DNA from: Chloroflexota bacterium
GTDB lineage: Bacteria > Chloroflexota > Anaerolineae > Anaerolineales > Villigracilaceae
NCBI GenBank assembly: GCA_016213105.1
Contig: JACRBN010000026.1
Span: forward strand, 1-64,000
Direction: 5' to 3'
Length of the DNA stretch: 64,000 nucleotides
Shown: piece by piece, positions 38,399 to 46,199 of the stretch
How positions within the stretch are numbered: position 1 is the first letter of the stretch
How the letters are laid out: the number at the start of each line of letters is the position of its first letter
Made by a program: the position numbers and the translations under genes
Notes under the pieces: model-generated
Told to the model about the DNA's origin: nothing
Databases searched by the model: none
What the model saw: the letters and a program-made list of their open reading frames with translations, nothing else

Positions 38399-40276
38399 CT
38401 AGGCGATCAGGGCGTAGATGTTGTGATCTGTCGAGCCGATGTAGATGATATCGTCGAAGGCCAGGGGTGAACCGGTAATGGGTCCTTTGGTTTCGTATTT
38501 CCAGCGCAGGCGGCCGGTGCGATATTCCAGGCAGTACAAACTGCTGTCCACCGAGCCAAAGTATAACGAGTCTTTGTAAATCGTGGGCGAACTGCTGATT
38601 TGATTCTCAGTGCGGAACCGCCAGACTTCCTTGGCGGTGCGCGTGTCGACGCAGTACATGAAACCGTCCGCCGCCCCGACGAAGATGTAATCGTCCGCCA
38701 CGGCGGGCGAGGAGATGGAGCCCTTGCCCAGACGGAAACGCCATAGCGGCCAACTGTTCTTGGCATCCAGGGCGTAGAGCGTCCCATCCAGGGAGGCAAA
38801 GTAGACAGCCGCTCCCTTGAGAACCGGCGAGGAGGTGATGGCGCGCTTGGCCTGGAAACGCCATTTCATGGTGCCGCGGAAATCCACCGCATACAGGTCT
38901 CCGCTCTCCGTGCCGGCATAGACCAGTTCATTGGCCACGTAGGGCGTGGAGCGGATGGCGTCGGCCGATTCGAATTTCCAGACCGCGCGGCCCGTGTTCA
39001 CGTTGATGGCGTGCAGGTAATGGTCATCGGAGCCGATGAAGATGTGCCCCTCCGCCAGGCGCGGGGAGGAACGGATCTTGCCGTCGGTGTAGTAGGTCCA
39101 CACCACCTTGCCCGAGCGCTGCGTGACCACGTGCAGGCGCTGATCCTCGGAGCCAAAGTACACGTTGCCTTCGTACACGGCCGGACGGGAAACGATCCCG
39201 CCGTCGGTGGCGTATTTCCATTGGAACTGTCCGTCGGTGGCGCTGATGGCGTACAGGTTGTTGTCGTAACAGCCGGCGAACAGCAGTCCTTGGTGCAGGG
39301 TGGGGGTGCCGCGCACCTCATCCTCGCATTTAAAGGTCCACAACGGTTTGATCGCGTTGGTCTGGGCCGGCAGGGCGGCGGTGATCTTGTTCAGCGCGCC
39401 CGTCTTGCGGGCCACGCCCATCAGGGCATCGCGCATGTCGTTCGCATTTTGGAAGCGTTCGCTCGGATTGTATTGCAGGCTGCTGGTCAGGACCAGCTCC
39501 AACTCGGGCGAGACGCTCTGGTTGATGCGGCGGATGGGCCGTTCGGCGAACGAGAACGGCGGCTCCAGGCGCGGGTCGCGGCGGGTGAGGGCGTGGTGCA
39601 GGGTGGCGCCCAACGAATAGATGTCGGCCAGCGGGGTGGCTTCGCCGCGGTACTGCTCGGGCGGGGAATAGCCCTCCGTGCCGATCATCGTGCCCTTGAT
39701 GCCGCTCTGGAAGGTCTTGGCAATGCCGAAATCCACCAGGACGATGTCCCCGTTGTGATTGATCATCACGTTCGAGGGCTTCATATCGCGGAAGATGATC
39801 GGGTCGGGTTTGTGGCCGTGCAGGTACGAGAGTACGTCACACAGGCTGATGCCCCAGCCCAGGATCTGTTCCTCGGGCAGGAAACCATTGGTGTCATTGA
39901 TGATCGCCTCCATGTCCTTGCCGTGAACGAATTCCAGCACAAGGTAGGAGCGGTCATCCTCGGAGAAATAATCGTAAATCCGCGGGATGGACGGGTGATT
40001 GAGCGTGGCCAGCAGGTTGGCCTCACGCTCGAAGTTTTGCACGATGGTCTTGCGCACCAGTGGATCGGGCGCCATGTTGACCATTTCCTTGACAGCCACC
40101 AGTTTGACCACGTTGGGGAAGTGCAGATCGCGGGCGCGGTAAACGGACCCCATGCCGCCAACGCCGATCACTTCCTGAATGTGATAACGGTGGACGAGCG
40201 TGGTGCCAGATTGTAACTGCCGTCGGGGTGAAGAACCTTCGTCACCCAGCGGTTGCGTGATGTGTTTGGTATCCAG
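38399..40276 (-). CDS. Ser/Thr protein kinase with C-terminal PQQ-type beta-propeller
   Basis: The Hanks-type kinase domain has IGVGGMGSVYRA (P-loop), VAVKEM (ATP lysine), FRDMKPSN in the catalytic loop (Phe in place of the usual His of HRD), VDFGIAK (DFG) and GYSPPEQY. After a short linker, about 320 residues form repeated PQQ-like blades (GRAVWKFESADAIRSTPYV, KEVWRFRTENQISSSPTIY). No transmembrane helix separates the halves, so the propeller is probably cytoplasmic. The frame is open to TTG 40342, but that TTG lies in the promoter's -35 box. CTG 40276, with GAGGAG 6 bases upstream, is the best start I see. First gene of the six-gene operon. Confidence 0.9.
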   Translation of the reverse strand: MDTKHITQPLGDEGSSPRRQLQSGTTLVHRYHIQEVIGVGGMGSVYRARDLHFPNVVKLVAVKEMVNMAPDPLVRKTIVQNFEREANLLATLNHPSIPRIYDYFSEDDRSYLVLEFVHGKDMEAIINDTNGFLPEEQILGWGISLCDVLSYLHGHKPDPIIFRDMKPSNVMINHNGDIVLVDFGIAKTFQSGIKGTMIGTEGYSPPEQYRGEATPLADIYSLGATLHHALTRRDPRLEPPFSFAERPIRRINQSVSPELELVLTSSLQYNPSERFQNANDMRDALMGVARKTGALNKITAALPAQTNAIKPLWTFKCEDEVRGTPTLHQGLLFAGCYDNNLYAISATDGQFQWKYATDGGIVSRPAVYEGNVYFGSEDQRLHVVTQRSGKVVWTYYTDGKIRSSPRLAEGHIFIGSDDHYLHAINVNTGRAVWKFESADAIRSTPYVANELVYAGTESGDLYAVDFRGTMKWRFQAKRAITSSPVLKGAAVYFASLDGTLYALDAKNSWPLWRFRLGKGSISSPAVADDYIFVGAADGFMYCVDTRTAKEVWRFRTENQISSSPTIYKDSLYFGSVDSSLYCLEYRTGRLRWKYETKGPITGSPLAFDDIIYIGSTDHNIYALIA

Positions 40277-40313
40277 CTTGGTCTCCTCTTCACGCGCATC
40301 GCGAAGATGACAA

Positions 40314-40342
40314 ATTATAGTGTTTATGGACGGGATTGACAA
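40314..40342 (-). promoter_or_regulatory. Promoter of the kinase-phosphatase-FHA operon
   Basis: Minus-strand TTGTCA (40342-40337), exactly 17 bases, then TATAAT (40319-40314). Transcription would start near 40307, leaving a leader of about 30 bases before the proposed CTG start. Confidence 0.8.
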
Positions 40343-40470
40343 CAGTAATTTCCCTCCTTTCCTTCAGTTTTGTAAGTTTTGGCGCGAATATTTGACCTGC
40401 TGTTTGTCCAATGTTAACTTTCCGTTTGGGCCGGCTTAAAGAAATCTTCTTAGAATCCGTATGGATTGAT

Positions 40471-41418
40471 ATGAGCGCAGTCAAGAAGACCTACCCCACC
40501 ATGACCCGCCCAACCGGCTATGTGACTGTTCCCGTCAGCGTTTCCGACCTGCCCATGCATGACTACAGCGTTCTTCCCGATACGCTGACGGAGGAGGTCA
40601 CCACCCACTTGGATGCCCACCCGGAACTGCCCGGGGTCATTTTGCTTGAAGGGGAAAAAATATATGGAATGCTTCCCCGCAAGCGCATGTTCGAACGTCT
40701 CGGGCATCGCTATGGGGTCGAATTGTTCCTGCGCAAGCCGATCTGGGAATTGTTCGACAAACTGCAGCCAGAAATCTTTACCGTGCATCCCCATGCCCGC
40801 GTCGACGATGCGGTCTACCTGGCCCTTGACCGGCCTGCCAGCGCGTTGTACGAGCCGCTGGTCGTCCTTTCCGAGGTTCACGGGGCGCGGCTTTTGGATT
40901 TTCACACCCTGCTCCTGGCGCAGTCCCAGATGCTCAACAACATGAACAACCTGTTCTCGACGCTTAACCGCATCGAGGCCGCCATTCGCCAGATGGGCGA
41001 TTTGCATGAACGCCTGGCAACCATCCTCGATGGCTTGCGGCAGGTGGTGCCCTATCATCATGCCGCCGTCCTACCCAGGGACGCCCGCGGCATACACCTT
41101 TCAGATCGCGAAATCGTGGCCTATACCCCAATCGTTCCCGTGGTGCAGAATGCGATCTACCAGGCCGTGCTCCAACACAACCAGCCTATCTATCTGGAGG
41201 ATGTCAGTCAAACCCCCGGCTGGAATGATCTGGGACTGGGGACGCAGGTCGACATGCGCACCTGGATGGGCATACCCCTGCGAGGCGATGGCCTCGCACT
41301 GGGCATCCTCTCCCTGGGGCGGCGGACACTTTCCCCCTTTCGCAGGGATGAAATGTCCATTGCCGAAACCTTTGGCAACTATATCAGCCAGGTCCTGCAA
41401 AAGAGCCATACGTCCTAA
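40471..41418 (+). CDS. CBS-like plus GAF domain protein
   Basis: The N-terminal 150 residues resemble the module found before GGDEF or histidine kinase domains, with GVILLEGEKIYGMLPRKRMFERLGHRYGVELFLRKPI (split by a turn) and a CBS-like PHARVDDAVYLALDRP. A short coiled segment (LNNMNNLFSTLNRIEAAIRQM) precedes a GAF domain (about 180-310). No output domain follows, so it is probably a ligand-sensing partner. ATG 40471 follows a TAGAAT box by 14 bases and has no Shine-Dalgarno; an ATG at 40411 in the same frame is possible. It diverges from the kinase operon. Confidence 0.72.
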   Translation: MSAVKKTYPTMTRPTGYVTVPVSVSDLPMHDYSVLPDTLTEEVTTHLDAHPELPGVILLEGEKIYGMLPRKRMFERLGHRYGVELFLRKPIWELFDKLQPEIFTVHPHARVDDAVYLALDRPASALYEPLVVLSEVHGARLLDFHTLLLAQSQMLNNMNNLFSTLNRIEAAIRQMGDLHERLATILDGLRQVVPYHHAAVLPRDARGIHLSDREIVAYTPIVPVVQNAIYQAVLQHNQPIYLEDVSQTPGWNDLGLGTQVDMRTWMGIPLRGDGLALGILSLGRRTLSPFRRDEMSIAETFGNYISQVLQKSHTS

Positions 41419-41459
41419 CTCTTGCAGGGAAACCTGTTCTACGGCACAATACGGGGGCC

Positions 41460-42089
41460 ATGAAGATCCTTGCCGTCAGCGACCAGGTCGTGGAACGCCT
41501 TTACGCCCTCATTTCCAGCGATCACTTCCATGATGTGGATCTGTTGCTCGGCTGCGGCGACCTGCCCTACCCGTACCTTGAAAATATCGTCACCCTGCTC
41601 AACGTGCCGCTCTGCTATGTGCCGGGCAACCACGATCCCGCGTACGATGAGCGTCAGGTACGGACGCGCGCCGAGGGCGGCCTGAACGTGGATTTGAAGA
41701 CGACCCTCGTCAAAGGGCTGCTCATCGGCGGCTTTGGCGGCAGTGTGCGCTACCACCCCAACGGCGTGAATCAGTACACTCAAACGCAGGCCTATGCGCG
41801 CGCCTTCCGCCTGCTGCCTGCCCTGTGGTGGAACCGCCTGCGCTACGGGCGGGCGCTCGACATCCTCATCAGCCACTCGCCCCCCTATGGCATCCACGAT
41901 GAGGAGACCCAGGCTCACCGCGGCCTGCGCGCCCTGAACTGGCTCCTGCGGGTGGCGCGTCCGCGTTACCATTTCCACGGGCACACCCATTTTCACCGAC
42001 GGAACCTGGAGGCCTCGGCAACCCGCCTGGGCCTGACCGACATCGTGAACATTTACCCCTATAAAACCATCGAGATCCGAAATGTCTGA
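41460..42089 (+). CDS. Calcineurin-like metallophosphoesterase, first motif altered
   Basis: Has the family motifs GCGDLPY (GD), VPGNHDPAY (GNHD), ISHSPPYG (metal His) and HGHTHFH (GHxH). The first motif, normally DxH, reads SDQV at residues 7-10, so a metal-ligand histidine appears replaced by Val. Activity could be reduced or the metal shell altered. The start ATG gives the family-typical N-terminus MKILAVSD. It overlaps the next gene by 8 bases, so it belongs to a three-gene unit with the ParB-like and DapA-like genes. Confidence 0.85.
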   Translation: MKILAVSDQVVERLYALISSDHFHDVDLLLGCGDLPYPYLENIVTLLNVPLCYVPGNHDPAYDERQVRTRAEGGLNVDLKTTLVKGLLIGGFGGSVRYHPNGVNQYTQTQAYARAFRLLPALWWNRLRYGRALDILISHSPPYGIHDEETQAHRGLRALNWLLRVARPRYHFHGHTHFHRRNLEASATRLGLTDIVNIYPYKTIEIRNV

Positions 42090-42930
42090 CGAACTTTCCT
42101 CCCGCGTGCGCTCCGATTACAGCCGGGCGCGCTTCAAGGCCTTTCTGAACGGCGTATGGGCCACCCTCTCGGGCCAGCCCAACCGCCTGCTGTCGTACGA
42201 TGAGGTCAAGGAAAAACTGCACGTCGGCGGACCGATCTATCGCGGCATGCAGACCGTCCGCGTGGAGCAGATCGCGGGCAGCCTCAACCGCTACCACCAA
42301 TTCGACCGCGCCTTCCTGCCCATCCAGGACGACACCTCCGCCCGCTGGCTCTCCATCAACCGCGCCTTCTACCAGGACGTGAGCCTGCCGCCCGTGGTGC
42401 TCTACAAGGTCGGCCAGGTCTACTTCGTGGTGGATGGGCATCACCGCGTCTCTGTGGCGCGTGAGCAGGGACAGGTGTTCATCGACGCGGAGGTGCGCGA
42501 ATGCGCCACGCGCGTCAACATCACGCCCGACCTTAAGACCGAGGATCTTGAGATCCTGGAAGACAAGGTGCGCTTCCTCGAACGCACCGCACTGGACCAG
42601 TTGTGCCCGGGTTCCAACGTCAAGCTCACCATTCCCGACGGCTTCGAGCGCATGTTGGAGCATATCGCCGTTCACCGCTACTTCATGGGCCTTGATCTCA
42701 AACGCGACATCTCCGAGCAGGAGGCCGTCATTCATTGGTATGACACGGTTTACCTGCCCATCGTCCATGTGATCCGCGAGAGCGGCGTGCTGGAGGATTT
42801 CCCCGGCAAGACCGAGGGCGACCTGTACCTGTGGGTGCTTGACCACCAGCACTACCTGGCGAAGTCCGAGGGCCAGCCGCTCCAGCCGCCCGAAGCCGCG
42901 GCGCGCGATTTCATCGAAGAACAGGAATAA
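42082..42930 (+). CDS. ParB-like domain protein of unknown role
   Basis: 282 residues. A ParB/sulfiredoxin-like core is suggested by PPVVLYKVGQVYFVVDGHHRVSVAREQG, read in two halves, where DGHHR stands where ParB proteins have a GERR-type motif. The C-terminus, after residue 170, is helical and acidic with HWYDTVYLPIVHVIRESG and LYLWVLDHQHYL, resembling an uncharacterised family. It is a conserved-looking soluble protein with no clear DNA-binding helix-turn-helix. It overlaps the phosphoesterase gene by 8 bases and precedes the DapA-like gene by 3. Confidence 0.7.
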   Translation: MSDELSSRVRSDYSRARFKAFLNGVWATLSGQPNRLLSYDEVKEKLHVGGPIYRGMQTVRVEQIAGSLNRYHQFDRAFLPIQDDTSARWLSINRAFYQDVSLPPVVLYKVGQVYFVVDGHHRVSVAREQGQVFIDAEVRECATRVNITPDLKTEDLEILEDKVRFLERTALDQLCPGSNVKLTIPDGFERMLEHIAVHRYFMGLDLKRDISEQEAVIHWYDTVYLPIVHVIRESGVLEDFPGKTEGDLYLWVLDHQHYLAKSEGQPLQPPEAAARDFIEEQE

Positions 42931-42933
42931 GAT

Positions 42934-43839
42934 ATGACTGACCTGCATCCCCTGGCCGGCGTCTACACCGCCGCCGTCACCCCCCTTAAAGCCGATTCGA
43001 CCCTGGACTTGGAAGCAGTGCCCGTTTTGCTGCGTTTCCTCGCCTCGCGCGGGAGCCACGGCGCCCTGCTCTTCGGCACGACCGGCGAGGGACCGTCCTT
43101 CTCGCCGGCCGAACGCGAGACCCTGCTGCGCTCGGTGCGCGTCTTTCGACAGCAGGTGCCGGGCTTCCGCCTGTTGGCCGGCACCGGGACACCCAGCCTG
43201 GGCGAGACGATTGACTTGACCAAACTGGCCTTCAGCCTGGGTTTCAACGGCGTGGTCGTCCTGCCGCCGTATTACTTCCGCAAGGTCAGTGACGACGGCC
43301 TGTTCGAGTGGTTCAGCGAGGTCATCCGCAAGGCCGTGCCCAGCCAGGGATACGTGTTGGGCTATCACATCCCCAGCGTGGCAGGCGTGGGCTTCTCGCT
43401 CGGCCTGCTGCGCCGCCTCAAGGATGCCTTCCCGCGTCAGTTTGCCGGCATCAAGGATTCCTCTCACGATGCCGACTTTGCCCGTTCGCTGGGTGAACAC
43501 TTCGGTTCGGACATGCTTGTATTGAACGGCACGGATTCCTATCTGCAATTGGCCGTCGAGAACCAGGCGCAGGGCTGCATCACTGCCGCCGCCAACCTGA
43601 TCTCGCCCGACCTGCGCGCCGTGTGGGACACGATGCAATCGGGAAATGATCCCGCCGAGATGCAAGCCCGCGTCACCGCCCAGCGTCACGTGCTGGAGAA
43701 ATATCAGCCCTTCGCGCCGACGCTCAAGGCGCTCATGCACCGCGTGCACGGCCTGCCGCGCTGGAGCGTCCGCCCGCCGCTGATGCCCCTTTCCGTGGAG
43801 GTCGAGGAGCAGGTGGTGCGGGAATTCAACGCGGTATAA
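42934..43839 (+). CDS. DapA-family (dihydrodipicolinate synthase-like) aldolase
   Basis: A TIM-barrel class I aldolase. It has the GTTGEGPSFSPAER substrate loop, the catalytic tyrosine in GYHIPS and the Schiff-base lysine in AGIKDSS near residue 165. The length of 301 residues is standard. It could be a true DapA of lysine synthesis or one of the related keto-acid/sialic acid aldolases; YHIP instead of YNVP and a context without lysine genes favour the latter. A terminator follows. Confidence 0.85.
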   Translation: MTDLHPLAGVYTAAVTPLKADSTLDLEAVPVLLRFLASRGSHGALLFGTTGEGPSFSPAERETLLRSVRVFRQQVPGFRLLAGTGTPSLGETIDLTKLAFSLGFNGVVVLPPYYFRKVSDDGLFEWFSEVIRKAVPSQGYVLGYHIPSVAGVGFSLGLLRRLKDAFPRQFAGIKDSSHDADFARSLGEHFGSDMLVLNGTDSYLQLAVENQAQGCITAAANLISPDLRAVWDTMQSGNDPAEMQARVTAQRHVLEKYQPFAPTLKALMHRVHGLPRWSVRPPLMPLSVEVEEQVVREFNAV

Positions 43840-43885
43840 ATCGAAATTCCGCAAGTAGAACTTGCGGAGTTCATGACTGGAAATT

Positions 43886-43917
43886 AAAAGTGCCAACAGT
43901 TACTGCTGGCACTTTTT
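43886..43917 (+). terminator. Terminator of the phosphoesterase-ParB-aldolase unit
   Basis: GTGCCA/TGGCAC with inner CAG/CTG pairs around TTA, flanked by AAAA and TTTTT. A smaller hairpin (TCCGCAAGT/ACTTGCGGA) lies just before it. Confidence 0.85.
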
Positions 43918-43938
43918 CGATGCGAGGGGGATGGAGAA

Positions 43939-44766
43939 TTATGAAGACTTTGGATCATCCAATGGTTTGATGGGTTCCTCAACCGCAAAGGCAATATCGA
44001 AGGCCTCCACGCGGATGCGCAGGTCGTAGTAGATCAGCACCATGACAGCCACGCTGAATGGAGAGACGATCACCAAAATGAACTGGCTCAGAATGGCGGT
44101 GGCCAGTTCCACCTGCATCGTCGGAATGGATAACCAATCCGCCAGGAAAGTGACGAACAAGGTTGGAAATATTCCGACCAGGAGGACGAGCAGGTTTGCA
44201 GCCATCGATGTGCCCAGGACCCGCCAAAAATAATCCCTGGTCAGGCTCCAGCTTCGATACAATCCGTCCATGGCCCTTGCTTTTTCGAGGACGATTATTG
44301 GCGCTGAAATCGACCAGCGGGTGGATAGGTAGATCAAAAATGGCAGACCCAGCAGGAGCAACAGGATCAGTCCCAGTTCTCGCAGGATGGCGCCGAGAAT
44401 TCCCATGACCACAGCCGGGACCAGGATGGCAAGGCCTATCAGAATTCGCGATCCCAGGACCGCCGGGAATCTATCCAAACCCAGCTTGTAGGCCTGCCTG
44501 ATGGACACCGGTGTCGCCAGGTATGTTCCCGCCACAAAGACGATCAAGGCAGTGGTGGTGATGTTGGAAAGAATGGCGTTTTGAAATAGATCAACGAGTC
44601 TCGTGTTTCCCAAATACACAAGACTGAGGATTTGGAGAAGCGTCGCGGGGATGTAAATCACAGCCGCAATCCCGATCAGAGGCAGGAATTTTGCGCGATA
44701 CAACCGGAATGCCTTGTCCAGCAGTTCGCCGACGCTCAATTCTCGCAGGATGGGTTTCTCGTTCAT
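43939..44766 (-). CDS. Multi-pass membrane protein resembling the GDPD membrane-domain family
   Basis: 275 residues with about six hydrophobic helices (for example FLPLIGIAAVIYIPATLLQI and LGLILLLLLGLPFLIYLSTRW). The N-terminal SVGELLDKAFRLYRAKFLPLI and mid-region APIIVLEKARAMDGLYRSW are typical of the glycerophosphodiester phosphodiesterase membrane-domain-like or DUF975-like proteins. No catalytic domain is attached. The role is unknown, perhaps membrane organisation. GGAGGAAA precedes the ATG. Confidence 0.72.
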   Translation of the reverse strand: MNEKPILRELSVGELLDKAFRLYRAKFLPLIGIAAVIYIPATLLQILSLVYLGNTRLVDLFQNAILSNITTTALIVFVAGTYLATPVSIRQAYKLGLDRFPAVLGSRILIGLAILVPAVVMGILGAILRELGLILLLLLGLPFLIYLSTRWSISAPIIVLEKARAMDGLYRSWSLTRDYFWRVLGTSMAANLLVLLVGIFPTLFVTFLADWLSIPTMQVELATAILSQFILVIVSPFSVAVMVLIYYDLRIRVEAFDIAFAVEEPIKPLDDPKSS

Positions 44767-44808
44767 GGTTTCCTCCTAAAGTGGTGTGTGGATCGAGTGA
44801 TTTTTATT

Positions 44809-44835
44809 GTAGCGCAAGATGCCATCTTGCGCTAC
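44809..44835. repeat. 27-bp perfect palindrome containing the rnhB stop codon
   Basis: GTAGCGCAAGATG and CATCTTGCGCTAC flank a single C. The rnhB stop TAG (44834-44832) lies inside the right arm. The same core CGCnnGnTG/CAnCnnGCG recurs at 45449-45471 and 52972-52990. Confidence 0.85.
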
Positions 44836-45461
44836 GCCTTGATTTTGAACGTCTTACGATGAATGGGGGTATGCCCCAGCCTTTGAATGGCGGTGCGATG
44901 TACGAGTGTGCCGTAGCCCTTATGCCTTTTCAATCCGTAGCCTGGATACTGGCTGTCCAGGTCGCACATCAACGCGTCGCGGGCGGTCTTGGCCAGCACC
45001 GAGGCGGCAGCGATGCTGAACGATTTCTGGTCGCCTTTGACGATGGCGGCTTGCGGCAGGTCCAGTTCGGGCAGTTCGAGGCGGAAGTCGGTCAGCAGGG
45101 TATCGGGGAAGATCGTCAGGGCTTCGAGGGCGCGCAGGGCGGCCAGACGCGTGGCGGGGACGATGCCTAGCGTGTCGATCTCCGCAGCGGAGGCGAAGCC
45201 CACGCCCCAGGTCCGCGCGGATTGTTGGATGAGCGGGGCCAGGCGGGAACGCTCGGGCGGAGTCATCAGCTTGGAGTCGCGCAGCCCGCTCAAGGTCGAG
45301 GGCAGGTTGGGGTTATTGTGGGGGAGGATGACCGCGCCCACGGCCACGGGCCCGGCCAGGGCGCCGCGTCCTGCTTCGTCCAATCCCGCCACATGCAGCA
45401 GGCCAGCCTGCCAGAGGGGAGATTCGAAGGCCAGGTCGGGGAACGTGGCGCGGGATGGCAT
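44832..45461 (-). CDS. rnhB: Ribonuclease HII
   Basis: Removes ribonucleotides from DNA and cuts RNA in RNA-DNA hybrids. The catalytic acidic residues are D28 and E29 (GLDEAGRGALAGPV), an Asp in GLRDSKLM and the late Asp in LAKTARDALM. The family block KGDQKSFSIAAASVLAK is present. The length of 209 residues is normal. The start ATG lies inside one palindromic repeat (45449-45471) and the stop lies inside another (44809-44835), so residues 2-5 derive from repeat DNA. The true start could alternatively lie downstream. It is followed leftwards by the membrane protein gene. Confidence 0.93.
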   Translation of the reverse strand: MPSRATFPDLAFESPLWQAGLLHVAGLDEAGRGALAGPVAVGAVILPHNNPNLPSTLSGLRDSKLMTPPERSRLAPLIQQSARTWGVGFASAAEIDTLGIVPATRLAALRALEALTIFPDTLLTDFRLELPELDLPQAAIVKGDQKSFSIAAASVLAKTARDALMCDLDSQYPGYGLKRHKGYGTLVHRTAIQRLGHTPIHRKTFKIKA

Positions 45462-45471
45462 CCCGCGTTAC
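45449..45471. repeat. Palindrome spanning the glycosyltransferase stop and rnhB start
   Basis: CGCGGGATG and CATCCCGCG flank one G, followed by TTAC as in the related elements. On the minus strand its TAA is the stop of the glycosyltransferase and its ATG is the start of rnhB. Confidence 0.8.
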
Positions 45472-46190
45472 CCGTAAATTCCGCGGCGGGCGTTGGCGTG
45501 GATGCGGAATATGTCGCGGATCATGTTGAGCGCATCCCTGATTGCGCTGACCTTGCTGTCGTCGCCGAAGTACCAGTGGATCGGGATCTCGCGGATGCGC
45601 ATATTGGCGCGGCGGGCCAGGTAGAGCAGTTCGATGTCGAATGACCAGCCGGGCATGGTTTGCAGCCTGAACAGGCGCTCGCTGGCTTCGGCGGTGAAGC
45701 ACTTGAAGCCGCATTGCGTGTCCTGCAAACCGGGCAGGATCAGCAGGCGGATGACCAGGTTGATGCCGCGTCCGCCCCAGTGACGGTAGGCGGGTTCGTT
45801 GTAGCGCACCGCGCCGCGCGCCTCGCGCGAGCCGATGGCCACCTCGAAATCGGTGAGGGCGGGCGGGATGAACTTGGCGACCTCCTCGATGGGCATGGAG
45901 AGGTCGGCATCGCAGATGAAGCGGTATGCGCCGCGCGCCTCCAGCATCCCCAGGCGGACGGCCAGACCCTTGCCGCGCTCGTCGTTTTGCAGGACGCGCA
46001 ATTGCGGGTGCTGTTCTGCAAAACTGCGGGCGACCTCCAGGGTGCGGTCGGAACTGCCGTTTTCCACGACCAGGACCTCCGCGCTGTAATCCTGTGTTTC
46101 CAGGAAAGCAAAGACCTGCTCCAGCGTGCGGGGCAGGCGGTTCTCTTCGTTATGGGCAGGGATGACAATGGAAAGGAAGACGGAGGTCAA
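45468..46190 (-). CDS. Family 2 glycosyltransferase (dolichyl-phosphate glucosyltransferase-like)
   Basis: A GT-A fold with VIPAHNEENRLPRTL, VVENGSSDRTLEVA, the metal-binding FICDADLSMPIEEV (DxD-like) and DTQCGFKCFTAEA, a signature of the DPG/polyprenyl-phosphate glycosyltransferase group. It would transfer a sugar from a nucleotide to a lipid carrier or glycan at the membrane. No C-terminal membrane helices are present. The stop codon lies inside a palindromic repeat shared with rnhB. The NERD-like gene lies 9 bases upstream. Confidence 0.88.
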   Translation of the reverse strand: MTSVFLSIVIPAHNEENRLPRTLEQVFAFLETQDYSAEVLVVENGSSDRTLEVARSFAEQHPQLRVLQNDERGKGLAVRLGMLEARGAYRFICDADLSMPIEEVAKFIPPALTDFEVAIGSREARGAVRYNEPAYRHWGGRGINLVIRLLILPGLQDTQCGFKCFTAEASERLFRLQTMPGWSFDIELLYLARRANMRIREIPIHWYFGDDSKVSAIRDALNMIRDIFRIHANARRGIYG

Positions 46191-46199
46191 AGCGTTGAT

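Noticed and set aside
41869-43896. A 675-codon minus-strand frame opposite the ParB-like and DapA-like genes
   Set aside because: The plus-strand genes have clear motifs; the antisense product has none.
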